Below are positions 27,464-36,649 of a DNA stretch of 64,000 bases, one piece after another (the first letter of the stretch is position 1; every line of letters starts with the position of its first letter). A program made the position numbers and the translations under genes. The notes under the pieces were generated by a model. The model was not told the origin of the DNA. It was given only the letters and a program-made list of their open reading frames with translations, and did no database searches. Source of the DNA: Cerina litoralis (GTDB lineage Bacteria > Bacteroidota > Bacteroidia > Flavobacteriales > Flavobacteriaceae); NCBI GenBank assembly GCA_022008415.1, contig JAIRBC010000005.1, positions 124,001 through 188,000 of the forward strand. Reading direction: 5' to 3'.

Positions 27464-27823
27464 TTTTTTGCTTTTTTGTCAATTACTTCACCCTATTTTT
27501 TAGCCTTACATTTTTGTTTTTATTGATGATTCCGCAAAACATCCCCCTACCCCCTTCAAAGGGGGAATCTCTTTTGTTAAATTTTGAACTTTTCTGCCGA
27601 CTGCCACTGCCGACTGCGAACTTTCACTATTCTATTTTCTTCCTTCTTCGTATTTCGTACCTCGTATTTCTAATTTCGTATTTTCCTGCCGACTGCGACT
27701 GCCTACTGCCACTGCCCACTGAATACTGAATACTGCGTACTGCCACTGCCAACTGCAAATTTTCTTCATTCTTTTTTGAACTTGAACTTGATTCTTGAAC
27801 TTGAGCTTTTGCCCTTCAGGGCC
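27464..27823. other. Low-complexity and dispersed-repeat gap between PIN pseudogene and P4
   Basis: No ORF. Order: C/G-rich element ACATCCCCCTACCCCCTTCAAAGGGGGAAT (27535-27570, key part CCCCCTTCAAAGGGGG), then ACTGCC/GACTGC words (27596-27625), CGTATTTCGTACCTCGTATTTC words (27645-27685, about nine-base spacing), a long second ACTGCC block (27690-27755) with several near-copies, and TTGAACTTGAACTTGATTC words (27777-27808). All four word types recur in other gaps of the cluster. Confidence 0.65.
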
Positions 27824-30205
27824 TTACTCCGTCCTTAAGCTCTTCACCGGGTTGGCAATGGCCGCTTTAACCGCCTGAAAACTTATGGTTGCCGAAGCAA
27901 CTATTATTGCCAATAACCCCGCTTCCAAAAAAATCCACCAATCCATGTCGATCCGATAGGCAAAGCCTTCGAGCCATTTATGCATGGCATACCAGGTAAT
28001 GGGTGATGCTATCAAAAAGGCAATCCCAACAAGTTTTAGAAATTCTTTGGACAATAAATTGACAATTCCGAAAACGGAGGCCCCAACAATCTTGCGGATC
28101 CCTATTTCCCTCCTTCGCTGCATGGTACTATAGGCGGCTAGTCCTAATAACCCTAGGCATGAAATAAAAATGGCGAGAACGGCAAAGTTGAGAAAGAGGT
28201 TCCCAAAGCGTTCCTCCCCACGATATTGACGATCAAAAAAATCATTGAGAAAGTAATATTCAAAAGGTTGGTCGGGCAGAATATCCTTCCATCTGGTCTC
28301 AATGGCCGCCACGGTTTGCGGAATATTTTTTGGGCTGACTTTTATCGCGATGAGATTGGTGCCCCTGGGCTCCAATCGCATGGTCAAGGGCTTTATTTCG
28401 GATTGGAGGGACCTAAAATGAAAATCCTGGATTACCCCAATCACCTTTCCTTCCCTTCCCCATTGCTTAAATTTGGCTCCGATCGCTTCCTCAGGAGAAG
28501 TAAATCCCAAAAGTTGAACTGTTTTTTCGTTGATGACCATGGCTTGGGTAGAATCCGTTGCGAAATCCTTGGAAAATGCCCTACCCGCCAACAACTTAAA
28601 GTCGAACTGTGGAATATAATTTTCATCCACAAAGTAGAGGTCTAGGTTCGCCACCTGAAAATCCCCGTTTTTGTTTTCCATTTCGGAATAGGCAGCAGCG
28701 TTTTCTGCTCCGGGAACACTAGACCCTAGACTTGTAGAGAGAACCCCAGACAATTGATCAAGGGATTGTTTTAAAACCTTTTGGGCCGGCTTGGCACCCG
28801 TATCCAAAACGATAGTTTGTTCCTTATTAAATCCCAGCTCCTGGTCGCGCATATATTGCATTTGAATGTAAATCACCAGGGTCCCGATTATTAAGGATAT
28901 GGAAATAGTAAATTGGGTGATTACCAAGACTTTTCGCAGCAGAATACCACTTGTGCCCGAGGAGAAACGGCCCTTTAAAACACTTACCGGCTTAAATGAG
29001 GTTAGTACTACTGCCGGATATATCCCCGCGAGCACCCCAATACCGATAGATATTCCCAAGAGGAGAAGCATGTGGATAGGAGAAGAAAAAACACCATCGC
29101 TAACCGTCTTTCCTGCTAGGGTATTAAAATAGGGCAAGAACAATGCCGTAAGGGCCAAGGTAAGCCCAAACGCAATCAGGCAAATAACTACGGATTCCCC
29201 AATAAATTGCAATGCTAACTGGCCTTTTTCCGCCCCAACCACCTTGCGGATTCCAACCTCCTTAGCCCTTTCCACGGAACGGGCAGTGGTAAGATTGATA
29301 AAGTTGATACAGGCGATCAACAAAATAAATACGGCGACAATGGAAAATATGTATACGTTATTTATATTTCCCCCACCATTACCTCCTCGTGTAGAACGCA
29401 AATAAACATCCTTAAGGGGCTCCAAAAAAAGGGTAACGAACATTTGTGATTCCTTCATTTCCTCTCCATTTTTACGCTCTAAGAAATCTGGGAATTTAGA
29501 CTGCAATTTGTTAGGGGCTGTACCAGCAGTTGTAAGGATATACGCTGCAGGACTATAATTGCCCCATTGATCATCCAATCCCTTTTGAAGATTTTGGGTA
29601 AAGGTGGTCATAGATAATAGCACATCCGCCTGTATTTGTGAGTTTTCCGGTATATCTTCCATAATTCCCGATACCTTGGCAACATAACCTTCATCCATAA
29701 TTTTCAGGGTCTTCCCTACCGGATTTTCCTCTCCAAAATATTTTTCGGCAGCAGACTTTGACAACACGATTTCAAAGGGAGCTTTTAAAACATTTTTAGG
29801 ATCTCCCTGTAAAAGTTTAAAATCGAATATTTGAAAAAAGGAAGAATCCACGGCAACTGCTTTGGTCTCCTTAAATTTTATATTGTCCTTCCGTACAAGC
29901 ATATCAAGGTCCAGTAACCTTACCGCGGCTTCTACTTCCGGGAATTCCCTCTGCAGGTTTGGGGCAACCGCCCAGGCCGGTCTATCGGCCTGGATTTTTT
30001 CAGAAGGGGTCTGGATATCCGCAACGACACGGTAGATACGATCTGCTTTGGTATGCATGGTATCATAGCTCAGTTCAAAACCAACGTAGAGCAAGATTAG
30101 AAATCCGGCCGTCATGCCAATGGCCAGTCCCATTATATTTAAGAATGAAAAACCCTTGTGCTTCCATAAGTTTCTCAGTGTTATTTTAAAATAATTCTTG
30201 ATCAT
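27824..30205 (-). CDS. FtsX/MacB-type ABC permease P4
   Basis: 793 residues, double-domain layout. Specific sites: MIKNYFKITLRNLWKHKGFSFLN, first coupling motif EVGIRKVVGAEKGQL, second EIGIRKIVGAS, C-terminus AAIANPVKSLRTE. The first periplasmic domain has a glycine-rich linker RGGNGGGNINNVYIF just before TM2, seen only in this copy. It lies 253 bp downstream of P5 with a C/G-rich element between. The next permease downstream (P3) is separated by 1.2 kb that includes the PIN module. Confidence 0.93.
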   Translation of the reverse strand: MIKNYFKITLRNLWKHKGFSFLNIMGLAIGMTAGFLILLYVGFELSYDTMHTKADRIYRVVADIQTPSEKIQADRPAWAVAPNLQREFPEVEAAVRLLDLDMLVRKDNIKFKETKAVAVDSSFFQIFDFKLLQGDPKNVLKAPFEIVLSKSAAEKYFGEENPVGKTLKIMDEGYVAKVSGIMEDIPENSQIQADVLLSMTTFTQNLQKGLDDQWGNYSPAAYILTTAGTAPNKLQSKFPDFLERKNGEEMKESQMFVTLFLEPLKDVYLRSTRGGNGGGNINNVYIFSIVAVFILLIACINFINLTTARSVERAKEVGIRKVVGAEKGQLALQFIGESVVICLIAFGLTLALTALFLPYFNTLAGKTVSDGVFSSPIHMLLLLGISIGIGVLAGIYPAVVLTSFKPVSVLKGRFSSGTSGILLRKVLVITQFTISISLIIGTLVIYIQMQYMRDQELGFNKEQTIVLDTGAKPAQKVLKQSLDQLSGVLSTSLGSSVPGAENAAAYSEMENKNGDFQVANLDLYFVDENYIPQFDFKLLAGRAFSKDFATDSTQAMVINEKTVQLLGFTSPEEAIGAKFKQWGREGKVIGVIQDFHFRSLQSEIKPLTMRLEPRGTNLIAIKVSPKNIPQTVAAIETRWKDILPDQPFEYYFLNDFFDRQYRGEERFGNLFLNFAVLAIFISCLGLLGLAAYSTMQRRREIGIRKIVGASVFGIVNLLSKEFLKLVGIAFLIASPITWYAMHKWLEGFAYRIDMDWWIFLEAGLLAIIVASATISFQAVKAAIANPVKSLRTE

Positions 30206-30288
30206 CGTATAAAGGGTTAATCGTTAATTGGTTAATAGTTTAGTTATTGGGTTATTCATTATTCGTATAATTCACTCTATCGTCTGAC

Positions 30289-30460
30289 CCACCCCTAACC
30301 CCGGCCCGTACCGGTCGGACGGGCCTCCCAGCCCGCCTGAATGACGTAGTCGGGCAGTGAGGGGAAAAGCGCTTCCCTTTGTTGAATCGGGAAACTTAGC
30401 ATTCCCCTCCCAAATTCAAGAGAGTGCTTAGCAGTCCCCCCTTTGGGGGCTAGGGGGCTT
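30289..30460. repeat. C/G-rich element between P5 and P4
   Basis: The stretch has CCCACCCCTAACCCCGGCCCG, the shared word GGTCGGACGGGCCTCCC (30319-30335), the pair CCGCCTGAATGACGTAGTCGGG and GTGAGGGG, then near the P5 stop TCCCCCCTTTGGGGGCTAGGGGG (30436-30458). Runs of C and G can pair over several registers. It contains no ORF. Confidence 0.55.
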
Positions 30461-32900
30461 ACTCCGTCCTCAAACTATCCACCGGGTTCGCTATCGCCGC
30501 TTTTATGGCCTGGAAGCTGATGGTGATCAACGCGATGACCAGTGCCGTAAAACCTGCCACCAAAAACATCCACCATTCAATATCGATCCGGTATGCATAA
30601 TCCGCCAGCCACTTGTCCATGGCGTACCATGCAACCGGGAATGCAATAACACAGGAAATGGCGACCAACACTAAAAAGTCCTTGGAAATCATGGCGACCA
30701 CATTGCTTATGGAAGCTCCCAACACTTTCCGAATCCCTATTTCCTTGGTGCGCTGTTCCGCCATATAGGTTACCAGGCCAAACAATCCCAAACAGGCAAT
30801 GAGGATGGCGAGCACCGCGAACGTAATTGCCAAGGAGCCCACCCTTTGCTCGTTTTGGTACATGTCGTTAAAGGAATCGTCCAAAAAGCGATAACTAAAC
30901 GGGAGCTCCGGGGCCATGGCCTTCCATTTATTTTCAATTTGATTTATAAGTCCACTCGTATTTGCCGATGTTATTTTAAAGGATACCGTTCCCGTACTAT
31001 TGCCCAATCTCATACAGAGCGGCCCTATATCTTGACGGAGGGATTCAAAATGAAAATCCTTCACCACTCCGATAATTTTTAAGGAGATCATACTGTTATC
31101 CCCATTTTCATCAGAAGGCACGTAAAGCATTTTGTTTATGGGGTCATCGTACCCCAAAAGCTTTGCCGTTGTTTCCGTAATAAGTATAGCGGTAGAATCC
31201 GTACCGAATTCCCTGGAGAAGTTCCTTCCCTTTACGATTTCCATGCCCATGGTCTTTAGGTAATCATAATCTACACCCCAGGTTTGCATGTCGATGGCGT
31301 TATCCACATTCATGACGGCATCCTTGGAATAGGTATTATCGCTGCGGGACGAACTCGAAACCGGAAGAAAGGAACTGACCGTACCGCTACTAACCCCGTT
31401 CAAGGCAAGTACTTCGTTCTTAAAAGCTTTTACCTTGCTGTTAAGGGCATATGTATCATTGATGATAAGCACTTGGTCTTTGCTAAAACCTAGTTTTGCA
31501 GTTTGTATGTAGTGGAGCTGGTTATAGACAATTATAGTTGCAGTTATTAGGATTACCGAGGTGGCAAATTGGAAGACCACCAGTACATTGCGAAGTCTGC
31601 TTTTCCTAAACCCGGAATTGCTACTGCCTTTTAGAACGACCACGGGCCTGAACCGCGAAAGGAAAAAGGCCGGATAACTCCCCGCCAACAGCCCTACTAC
31701 AAAAGGCAAAAGCAAAAGCAGAGGCAGTAGTTTTATATTCAAAAGATCGGCCATGGTCAAGGATTTTGCCGCCTCGGCATTAAAAAGTGGCATCACCAAA
31801 TATGCAAGGGTAAGAGCAATAAATAGGGCTATACATGCAGTGAGGGTAGACTCTACTAGAAATTGTAAGATCAAAGTCCTTCTTTCCGTCCCCAAAACCT
31901 TTCTAATCCCTACCTCCTTGGCACGGCGAGCGCTGTGGGCCGTACTCAAATTCATGAAATTGATGCAGGCAAGTAATAGGATAAACAAGGCCACCGCCGA
32001 AAAAATATATACATATTGAATATTGCCCGAGGGACTTAGCTCAAAAGAATAGTCGCTGTACAGATGGATCTTTGTCAAGGGCATTAATGAATAATCCAAT
32101 CGGTTCCCGGATTTTTCAAATTCCTCCATGCTCTTTACTTTAATGAACTGCTGGGCATAAGGCAGTACGTATTTGGTCTTGTACTGATCAAAATTCCTTT
32201 CAAAAGCCTTGTAATTCGTCCCATTCTTCAGCAGCAAATAGGTATTGAAATTATGGCTAGTAAGCTGTCCCCATTGATAATTGGCATTCTTCATGGAAAG
32301 CATAAAGTCAAAATTAAAATGGGAGTTGTGCGGTATATCCTTTATCACGGCAGTTACCTTAAAAGGAGTAGTACTTTCCCCATTTTTTATCTCGATGGTC
32401 TTGCCCATGGCATCGGAAGTGCCAAAGTATTTATTGGCCGTAGTTTCGGTGAGGACCACCGTATTGGGTTCGTCCAGGGCCTTGTTGGTATTTCCATGAA
32501 TTGATGGCAAGGTAAAGACCTTGAAAAATGTAGAATCCACATAAGCAATCCTAGGCTCGTTGACAAATTGGTCGCCCTTTTTGATCAATTTGGAACCCTC
32601 GTTGGAATAGATCCGGGTGAATTCCTCTACCTGTGGATAATCTTTCTTAAGAATCGGCCCCATCATGTCAGAAGTTTGGGTCATGTGCAGCTTCCCCCCA
32701 CCAAATTGAAGGTCGGAGTTAATGCGATAGATCCTGTCCGCATTTGCGTTGTACCGGTCGTAGCTGAGTTCGTCCAAAACATATAACGTAATGAGCAAAC
32801 AAGCGGCCAGACCAATGGCAAGGCCAAAAATATTGATCGCACTGTAGCCCTTGTTCTTCCAAAGGCTGCGGAAGGCTATTTTGAAATAGTTTTTTAACAT
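30459..32900 (-). CDS. FtsX/MacB-type ABC permease P5
   Basis: 813 residues, the longest copy. Specific sites: MLKNYFKIAFRSLWKNKGYSAIN, coupling motifs EVGIRKVLGTERRTL and EIGIRKVLGASI, C-terminus KAAIANPVDSLRTE as in P3. The first periplasmic domain is extended by about 20 residues around YKTKYVLPYAQQFIKVKSME. The second periplasmic domain has a serine-rich loop SFLPVSSSSRSDNTYSKD. The TCCCGATAACTATCGGGA palindrome lies 22 bp upstream of its start codon and interrupts the common leader word GTTAATCGTTA...TTAATAG, so the palindrome looks inserted into an older leader. Confidence 0.93.
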   Translation of the reverse strand: MLKNYFKIAFRSLWKNKGYSAINIFGLAIGLAACLLITLYVLDELSYDRYNANADRIYRINSDLQFGGGKLHMTQTSDMMGPILKKDYPQVEEFTRIYSNEGSKLIKKGDQFVNEPRIAYVDSTFFKVFTLPSIHGNTNKALDEPNTVVLTETTANKYFGTSDAMGKTIEIKNGESTTPFKVTAVIKDIPHNSHFNFDFMLSMKNANYQWGQLTSHNFNTYLLLKNGTNYKAFERNFDQYKTKYVLPYAQQFIKVKSMEEFEKSGNRLDYSLMPLTKIHLYSDYSFELSPSGNIQYVYIFSAVALFILLLACINFMNLSTAHSARRAKEVGIRKVLGTERRTLILQFLVESTLTACIALFIALTLAYLVMPLFNAEAAKSLTMADLLNIKLLPLLLLLPFVVGLLAGSYPAFFLSRFRPVVVLKGSSNSGFRKSRLRNVLVVFQFATSVILITATIIVYNQLHYIQTAKLGFSKDQVLIINDTYALNSKVKAFKNEVLALNGVSSGTVSSFLPVSSSSRSDNTYSKDAVMNVDNAIDMQTWGVDYDYLKTMGMEIVKGRNFSREFGTDSTAILITETTAKLLGYDDPINKMLYVPSDENGDNSMISLKIIGVVKDFHFESLRQDIGPLCMRLGNSTGTVSFKITSANTSGLINQIENKWKAMAPELPFSYRFLDDSFNDMYQNEQRVGSLAITFAVLAILIACLGLFGLVTYMAEQRTKEIGIRKVLGASISNVVAMISKDFLVLVAISCVIAFPVAWYAMDKWLADYAYRIDIEWWMFLVAGFTALVIALITISFQAIKAAIANPVDSLRTE

Positions 32901-32921
32901 GGCTGAAAAAGTTAATCGTTA

Positions 32922-32939
32922 TCCCGATAACTATCGGGA
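32922..32939. repeat. Palindrome TCCCGATAACTATCGGGA in the P5 leader
   Basis: Arms TCCCGATA and TATCGGGA with an AC centre. The flanks read GTTAATCGTTA on the left and GTTAATAGTTTGG on the right. The other leaders have TTAATCGTTAATTGGTTAATAG without a palindrome, so it seems to have entered between these words. Confidence 0.6.
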
Positions 32940-32996
32940 GTTAATAGTTTGGTTATTGAGTTATTCTTTATTTGTATAATTCACTTTATCATTGTT

Positions 32997-33062
32997 CCCA
33001 CCCCGACCCTCCCCGTAGGGTCGGGAGATTAAGGTTCTCCCCCTCAAGGTGAGTTAGAGGGG
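32997..33062. repeat. C/G-rich element between P6 and P5
   Basis: TCCCACCCCGACCCTCCCCG is followed by TAGGGTCGGGAG, which can pair with the CCCGACCCT part (CTCCCGACCCTA on the other strand). CTCCCCCTCAAGGTGAGTTAGAGGGG completes the element close to the P6 stop (key parts CTCCCCCTC and GAGGGG). Confidence 0.5.
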
Positions 33063-33064
33063 AC

Positions 33065-35455
33065 TTACTCTGTCCTCAAACACTTCACCGGGTTGGCTAA
33101 TGCTGCCTTTACGGTATGAAACAGAACGGTTATTAATGTTATCAACAGGATAACGCATGCCGATATCAAAAAGGTGGAAATCTTTATGTCTGTCTTGTAC
33201 GGGAACACATCTAGCCATTGGTGCATAAACAGGTAAGCGATGGGAAAAGCTAACAGACAGGAGATGGCTACCAAGACCATAAAACCTTTAGCAATAAGTT
33301 TGACCAGATTAAAAAGATCGGCTCCCACAATCTTCCGAATACTGATTTCCTTTTGTCGTTGCTCCGTCGTGAAGGCAACTAACCCCAAAAGTCCCAAACA
33401 GGAAATAAGTATGGTAAGCACCGAAAAAGCAGTAAATATCTCTCCTCTTTTTTGATCTGCCGCGTACTGGGAATTAAATTCCTTGTCCAAAAAAGTGTAC
33501 TGGAAAGGCACATTTGGAAATACGGCTTTCCAAGCAGCTTCCAAAGTAGCCAGCGTTGAGGGAATATCCTCGGCGCTAATTTTTGCCTGCAAATTAGAGC
33601 CGTTGGGCCTGTATGTCAATATCAAAGGAGAGATGGGGTTGTACAACGATTGTTGATGAAAATCCTTTACCACCCCGACAACTTCAAATTCCGTTTCACT
33701 GGGATCTCCTGCAAATTTTATTTTTTTACCTATGGGATTCTGCCATCCAAAAGTTCTGACCAGGGTTTCATTTACGATCATACTGTTGATGGTATCGGCA
33801 GGTGTGGCCGATGAAAAATTCCGTCCCGTTTCCATTTGCATTCCAAGCGTGTTAAAATAGTCTCCATCGATCCCGTACATGTCGACCCCTTTATCCACAA
33901 ATCCATCTTTTGTCTCTATAGACATAAGGTTGAAATTGGTCCCCTGACCAGGGGTGGCATCGGCTATGCTTACGGCCATTACCTTTGGGTTTTTCCGAAT
34001 TTCATTTTTTAGCGCCATCATTTTCCCAGAAGCGTTTTCCATGGGGTCAATAGCCATGGTGAGCACTTGATCTTCGTTAAAGCCAAGGTCCTTATCCTTC
34101 ATAAATTGAAGCTGGTCAAATACCACCCAGGTACATATTAACATGATCATCGAGATTGAAAATTGGGTCGTAACCAGTACTTTTCTCAATACGATGTTGC
34201 CCGAAGCTTTGGATAGGTTGCCCTTGAGCACCTCAACGGGATTGAATTTGGTAAGATAAAAAGCGGGGTAACTGCCTCCTAGAATACCTACTAGGCAAAC
34301 GATACCCACCAAGATCATTATAACATCGGGCTGAAAAACGGTTCCAATCGATAAAAATTTTCCAGAAATAAGGTTGAAATAGGGCAATAGCAACATCACC
34401 AATCCCAAACTTAACACCAGTGAAATTACCGTAATGACTACCGATTCCATTAAAAACTGTGCAATCAACTGGGAACGAACAGAGCCCGCCACCTTCCTGA
34501 TCCCTATTTCCTTCCCTCTTCTAGCCGCTCTGGCGGTAGTTAGGTTCATGTAATTGATGCTTGCGATCAACAACATAAAGAACGCTACGATCGAAAAAAT
34601 ATAGATGTAGGACATGCTCCCTATTTCTTCGGGTTCCCCGTCCAGGTCGGAATGCAAATGGATCGAGGTAAGAGGCATTAGGCCATAATGGATCTTTACG
34701 TGGTGTTGTTCAAAAATGCTCGCCATGAATTTATCATATAACGGCAGCATCTTTTTTTCAAGGGCCTTTACATTTGTATTGGGACGAAGGAGCAAATAGG
34801 TATAGTTATTTCCGAACATTCCCCACGAATTAGAAAAATCTTTCGGCAATGTGCTACTAGAAATGAATGCAGTGGCTATAAGATGTGAATTTCTGGGAAT
34901 GTCCTTAATAACCCCTGTAATTTTAAAAACCTCTCCCCGGCTGTTCTCTAAGGACTCGCCCAAAATGTTCTTTTCCTTCCCAAAATATCTTTTCGCCATG
35001 GTTTTGGTAAGCACCATGGAATTTGGAGCTACCAAGGCCACCTCTGGAGAGCCCTCAATAAACGGATAGGTAAAAACATCGAATAGGTTTTTGTCGGCAT
35101 AATATATTCTATCCTCATCAAACTGTTTGTCACCTTTTTTATACAATAGACCATCTGCATTGACCAAGCGAACGGCCTGCTCAATCTCCGGATAGTCCTC
35201 TCCCAGTACAGGAGCCAATGGAAATTGTGTAGAAGCCGTATTCATCGTCCCCTCAGATTCCTGCACATAGGAGGCAACCCTATAAATACGATCCGCCTTT
35301 TTATTGTACCGGTCGTAGCTAAGCTCGTCCAATACGTAAAAAATCAGGAATAGGCTGAAGGTAATCCCGATAGTCAGACCAAGAATATTGAGCAGGCTAT
35401 ATGAATTATCCTTCCAAAGGTTCCGAAAAGCTATTTTAAAATAATTCTTGATCAT
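33065..35455 (-). CDS. FtsX/MacB-type ABC permease P6 (promoter-proximal)
   Basis: 796 residues, double-domain layout. Specific sites: MIKNYFKIAFRNLWKDNSYSLLN, first coupling motif EIGIRKVAGSVRSQL, second EISIRKIVGADL, C-terminus AALANPVKCLRTE. The EISIRK variant and the Cys near the end distinguish it. Its final helix region (TFLISACVILLITLITVLF) has no WWxF block, unlike P2-P5, where the last segment begins with KWWMF, EWWIF, DWWIF or EWWMF. It is the first permease after ATPase 2, separated from it by 440 bp of repeats. Confidence 0.93.
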   Translation of the reverse strand: MIKNYFKIAFRNLWKDNSYSLLNILGLTIGITFSLFLIFYVLDELSYDRYNKKADRIYRVASYVQESEGTMNTASTQFPLAPVLGEDYPEIEQAVRLVNADGLLYKKGDKQFDEDRIYYADKNLFDVFTYPFIEGSPEVALVAPNSMVLTKTMAKRYFGKEKNILGESLENSRGEVFKITGVIKDIPRNSHLIATAFISSSTLPKDFSNSWGMFGNNYTYLLLRPNTNVKALEKKMLPLYDKFMASIFEQHHVKIHYGLMPLTSIHLHSDLDGEPEEIGSMSYIYIFSIVAFFMLLIASINYMNLTTARAARRGKEIGIRKVAGSVRSQLIAQFLMESVVITVISLVLSLGLVMLLLPYFNLISGKFLSIGTVFQPDVIMILVGIVCLVGILGGSYPAFYLTKFNPVEVLKGNLSKASGNIVLRKVLVTTQFSISMIMLICTWVVFDQLQFMKDKDLGFNEDQVLTMAIDPMENASGKMMALKNEIRKNPKVMAVSIADATPGQGTNFNLMSIETKDGFVDKGVDMYGIDGDYFNTLGMQMETGRNFSSATPADTINSMIVNETLVRTFGWQNPIGKKIKFAGDPSETEFEVVGVVKDFHQQSLYNPISPLILTYRPNGSNLQAKISAEDIPSTLATLEAAWKAVFPNVPFQYTFLDKEFNSQYAADQKRGEIFTAFSVLTILISCLGLLGLVAFTTEQRQKEISIRKIVGADLFNLVKLIAKGFMVLVAISCLLAFPIAYLFMHQWLDVFPYKTDIKISTFLISACVILLITLITVLFHTVKAALANPVKCLRTE

Positions 35456-35533
35456 CGATAAAAAAGTTATTGGTTAATGGGTTTTTCGTTTGTCGCCATC
35501 TAGTCTGACCCGCCCTGGCTCCCGCTCGTGCCC

Positions 35534-35619
35534 CGTCAGTCCGCCCCTGCCCGAAAAAGGTCAGGCGGGCGTGTCCCGTCAGTCTGCCCCTGCCCGAATA
35601 TGGTCAGGCGGGCGTGCCG
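35534..35619. repeat. 43-bp tandem duplication, two copies
   Basis: Copy 1 is 35534-35576 and copy 2 is 35577-35619. Both start CGTCAGT and share GCCCCTGCCCGAA and GGTCAGGCGGGCGTG, with only a few differences. Each copy can form an imperfect C/G stem (CCTGCC with GGTCAGG). Confidence 0.65.
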
Positions 35620-35628
35620 TTCGGACGG

Positions 35629-35666
35629 GAATGAACTTGTCGGGCTGGCGGTCGGACGGGCCTCCC
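35629..35666. repeat. 38-bp exact copy of 24148-24185
   Basis: The two segments are identical from GAATGAACTTG to GGGCCTCCC. They are 11.5 kb apart, in the leaders of different permease genes (P2 and P6). They suggest copying of a mobile repeat or of a leader during permease duplication. Confidence 0.65.
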
Positions 35667-35895
35667 AAGAGGGGAAGAAGTAGATTTTACTTTATTTTGG
35701 ATATCAATTTCCTCTAATTTTTTGCTTCGTATTTCCTCCTTCTCTCCTCGTATTTCGTACTTTCTATTTTTCCACCCGCTGCAAATGCCTACTGCCAATT
35801 TATTTTAGGTTTCAGGTTCGTTGAACCCGAGCTTATCCCGATAGTTATCAGGATTGAGTTTGAGCTTTTTTCTCTCCCTTTTGGTTGTTAGGAGG

Positions 35896-36570
35896 CTACA
35901 AAACATTCTCGGTCACCTTCTGTCCGTCCAGCATTCTTATAATCCGGTGGCTGTATTTGGCATCGTGCTCGCTGTGGGTCACCATGATGATGGTGGTGCC
36001 TTGATCGTTTAGGTCGGTCAAAAGATCCATTACTTCGTTCCCATTGCTACTGTCCAAGTTTCCCGTGGGCTCATCTGCCAAAATCAATTTAGGATGGTTT
36101 ACAACGGCCCTGGCCACGGCAACCCTTTGTTGCTGACCTCCTGAAAGCTGTTGGGGAAAGTGGTTGCGCCTGTGCATGATCTGCATTTTTTCCAAAACTT
36201 CCTCTACCCTTATTTTTCGATCGCCAGGTTTTACCCCGGTGTAAATAAGGGGGAGCTCCACATTCTCAAAGACGGTGAGCTCGTCGATCAGGTTGAAGCT
36301 CTGAAACACAAACCCGATGTTGTGCTTGCGAAGGTTGGCCCGTTTCCGCTCATTGTAATCCGCCACTTCTACCCCGTTGAAAAGAAAGCTTCCCCCGTCC
36401 GGGTCGTCCAACAAGCCAAGGATATTTAACAAGGTAGACTTGCCACAACCAGACGGTCCCATCACGGCGACGAATTCCCCGGTTTTCACCTCAAAGGATA
36501 GTTTGTTCAATGCTACCGTCTGCACCTCCTCCGTGCGGTAGTATTTTTCTAAGTCGGTAATCTTTATCAT
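35896..36570 (-). CDS. ABC transporter ATP-binding protein, LolD/MacB type (ATPase 2)
   Basis: A 224-residue ATPase with all canonical motifs: Walker A GPSGCGKST at about 38-46, Q-loop VFQSFNLIDELTV, signature LSGGQQQRVAVARA with Arg149, Walker B LILADE, D-loop GNLDS with Asp173, and H-loop MVTHSEHD. It is 79 bp downstream of the adaptor gene and upstream of six permeases, so it is the likely main motor of the system. Compared with ATPase 1 it keeps Arg and Asp where ATPase 1 has Leu and Asn. Confidence 0.95.
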   Translation of the reverse strand: MIKITDLEKYYRTEEVQTVALNKLSFEVKTGEFVAVMGPSGCGKSTLLNILGLLDDPDGGSFLFNGVEVADYNERKRANLRKHNIGFVFQSFNLIDELTVFENVELPLIYTGVKPGDRKIRVEEVLEKMQIMHRRNHFPQQLSGGQQQRVAVARAVVNHPKLILADEPTGNLDSSNGNEVMDLLTDLNDQGTTIIMVTHSEHDAKYSHRIIRMLDGQKVTENVL

Positions 36571-36649
36571 TTTTCTATTGTTTATTTATTTTATGTTTGG
36601 TATTGTTCTGTTCGGCACTTCAACTGCCTGCCCTACTGCGCACTGAATA

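Larger units (their letters stand above)
35456..35895. other. Repeat-filled gap between ATPase 2 and P6
   Basis: No ORF of substance. It contains C/G-rich DNA (35508-35676) with a 43-bp tandem duplication and a 38-bp copy of 24148-24185. Then come CGTATTTC words (35728-35768), ACTGCC words (35775-35800), an imperfect TCCCGATAGTTATCAGGA palindrome (35836-35853) and TTGAGCTT words. The order of word types is nearly the same as in 27535-27808. Confidence 0.6.

Noticed and set aside
27590..27760. ACTGCC word array considered as a CRISPR array
   Set aside because: The repeat unit is about six bases with point changes and no unique spacers; no cas genes are present.
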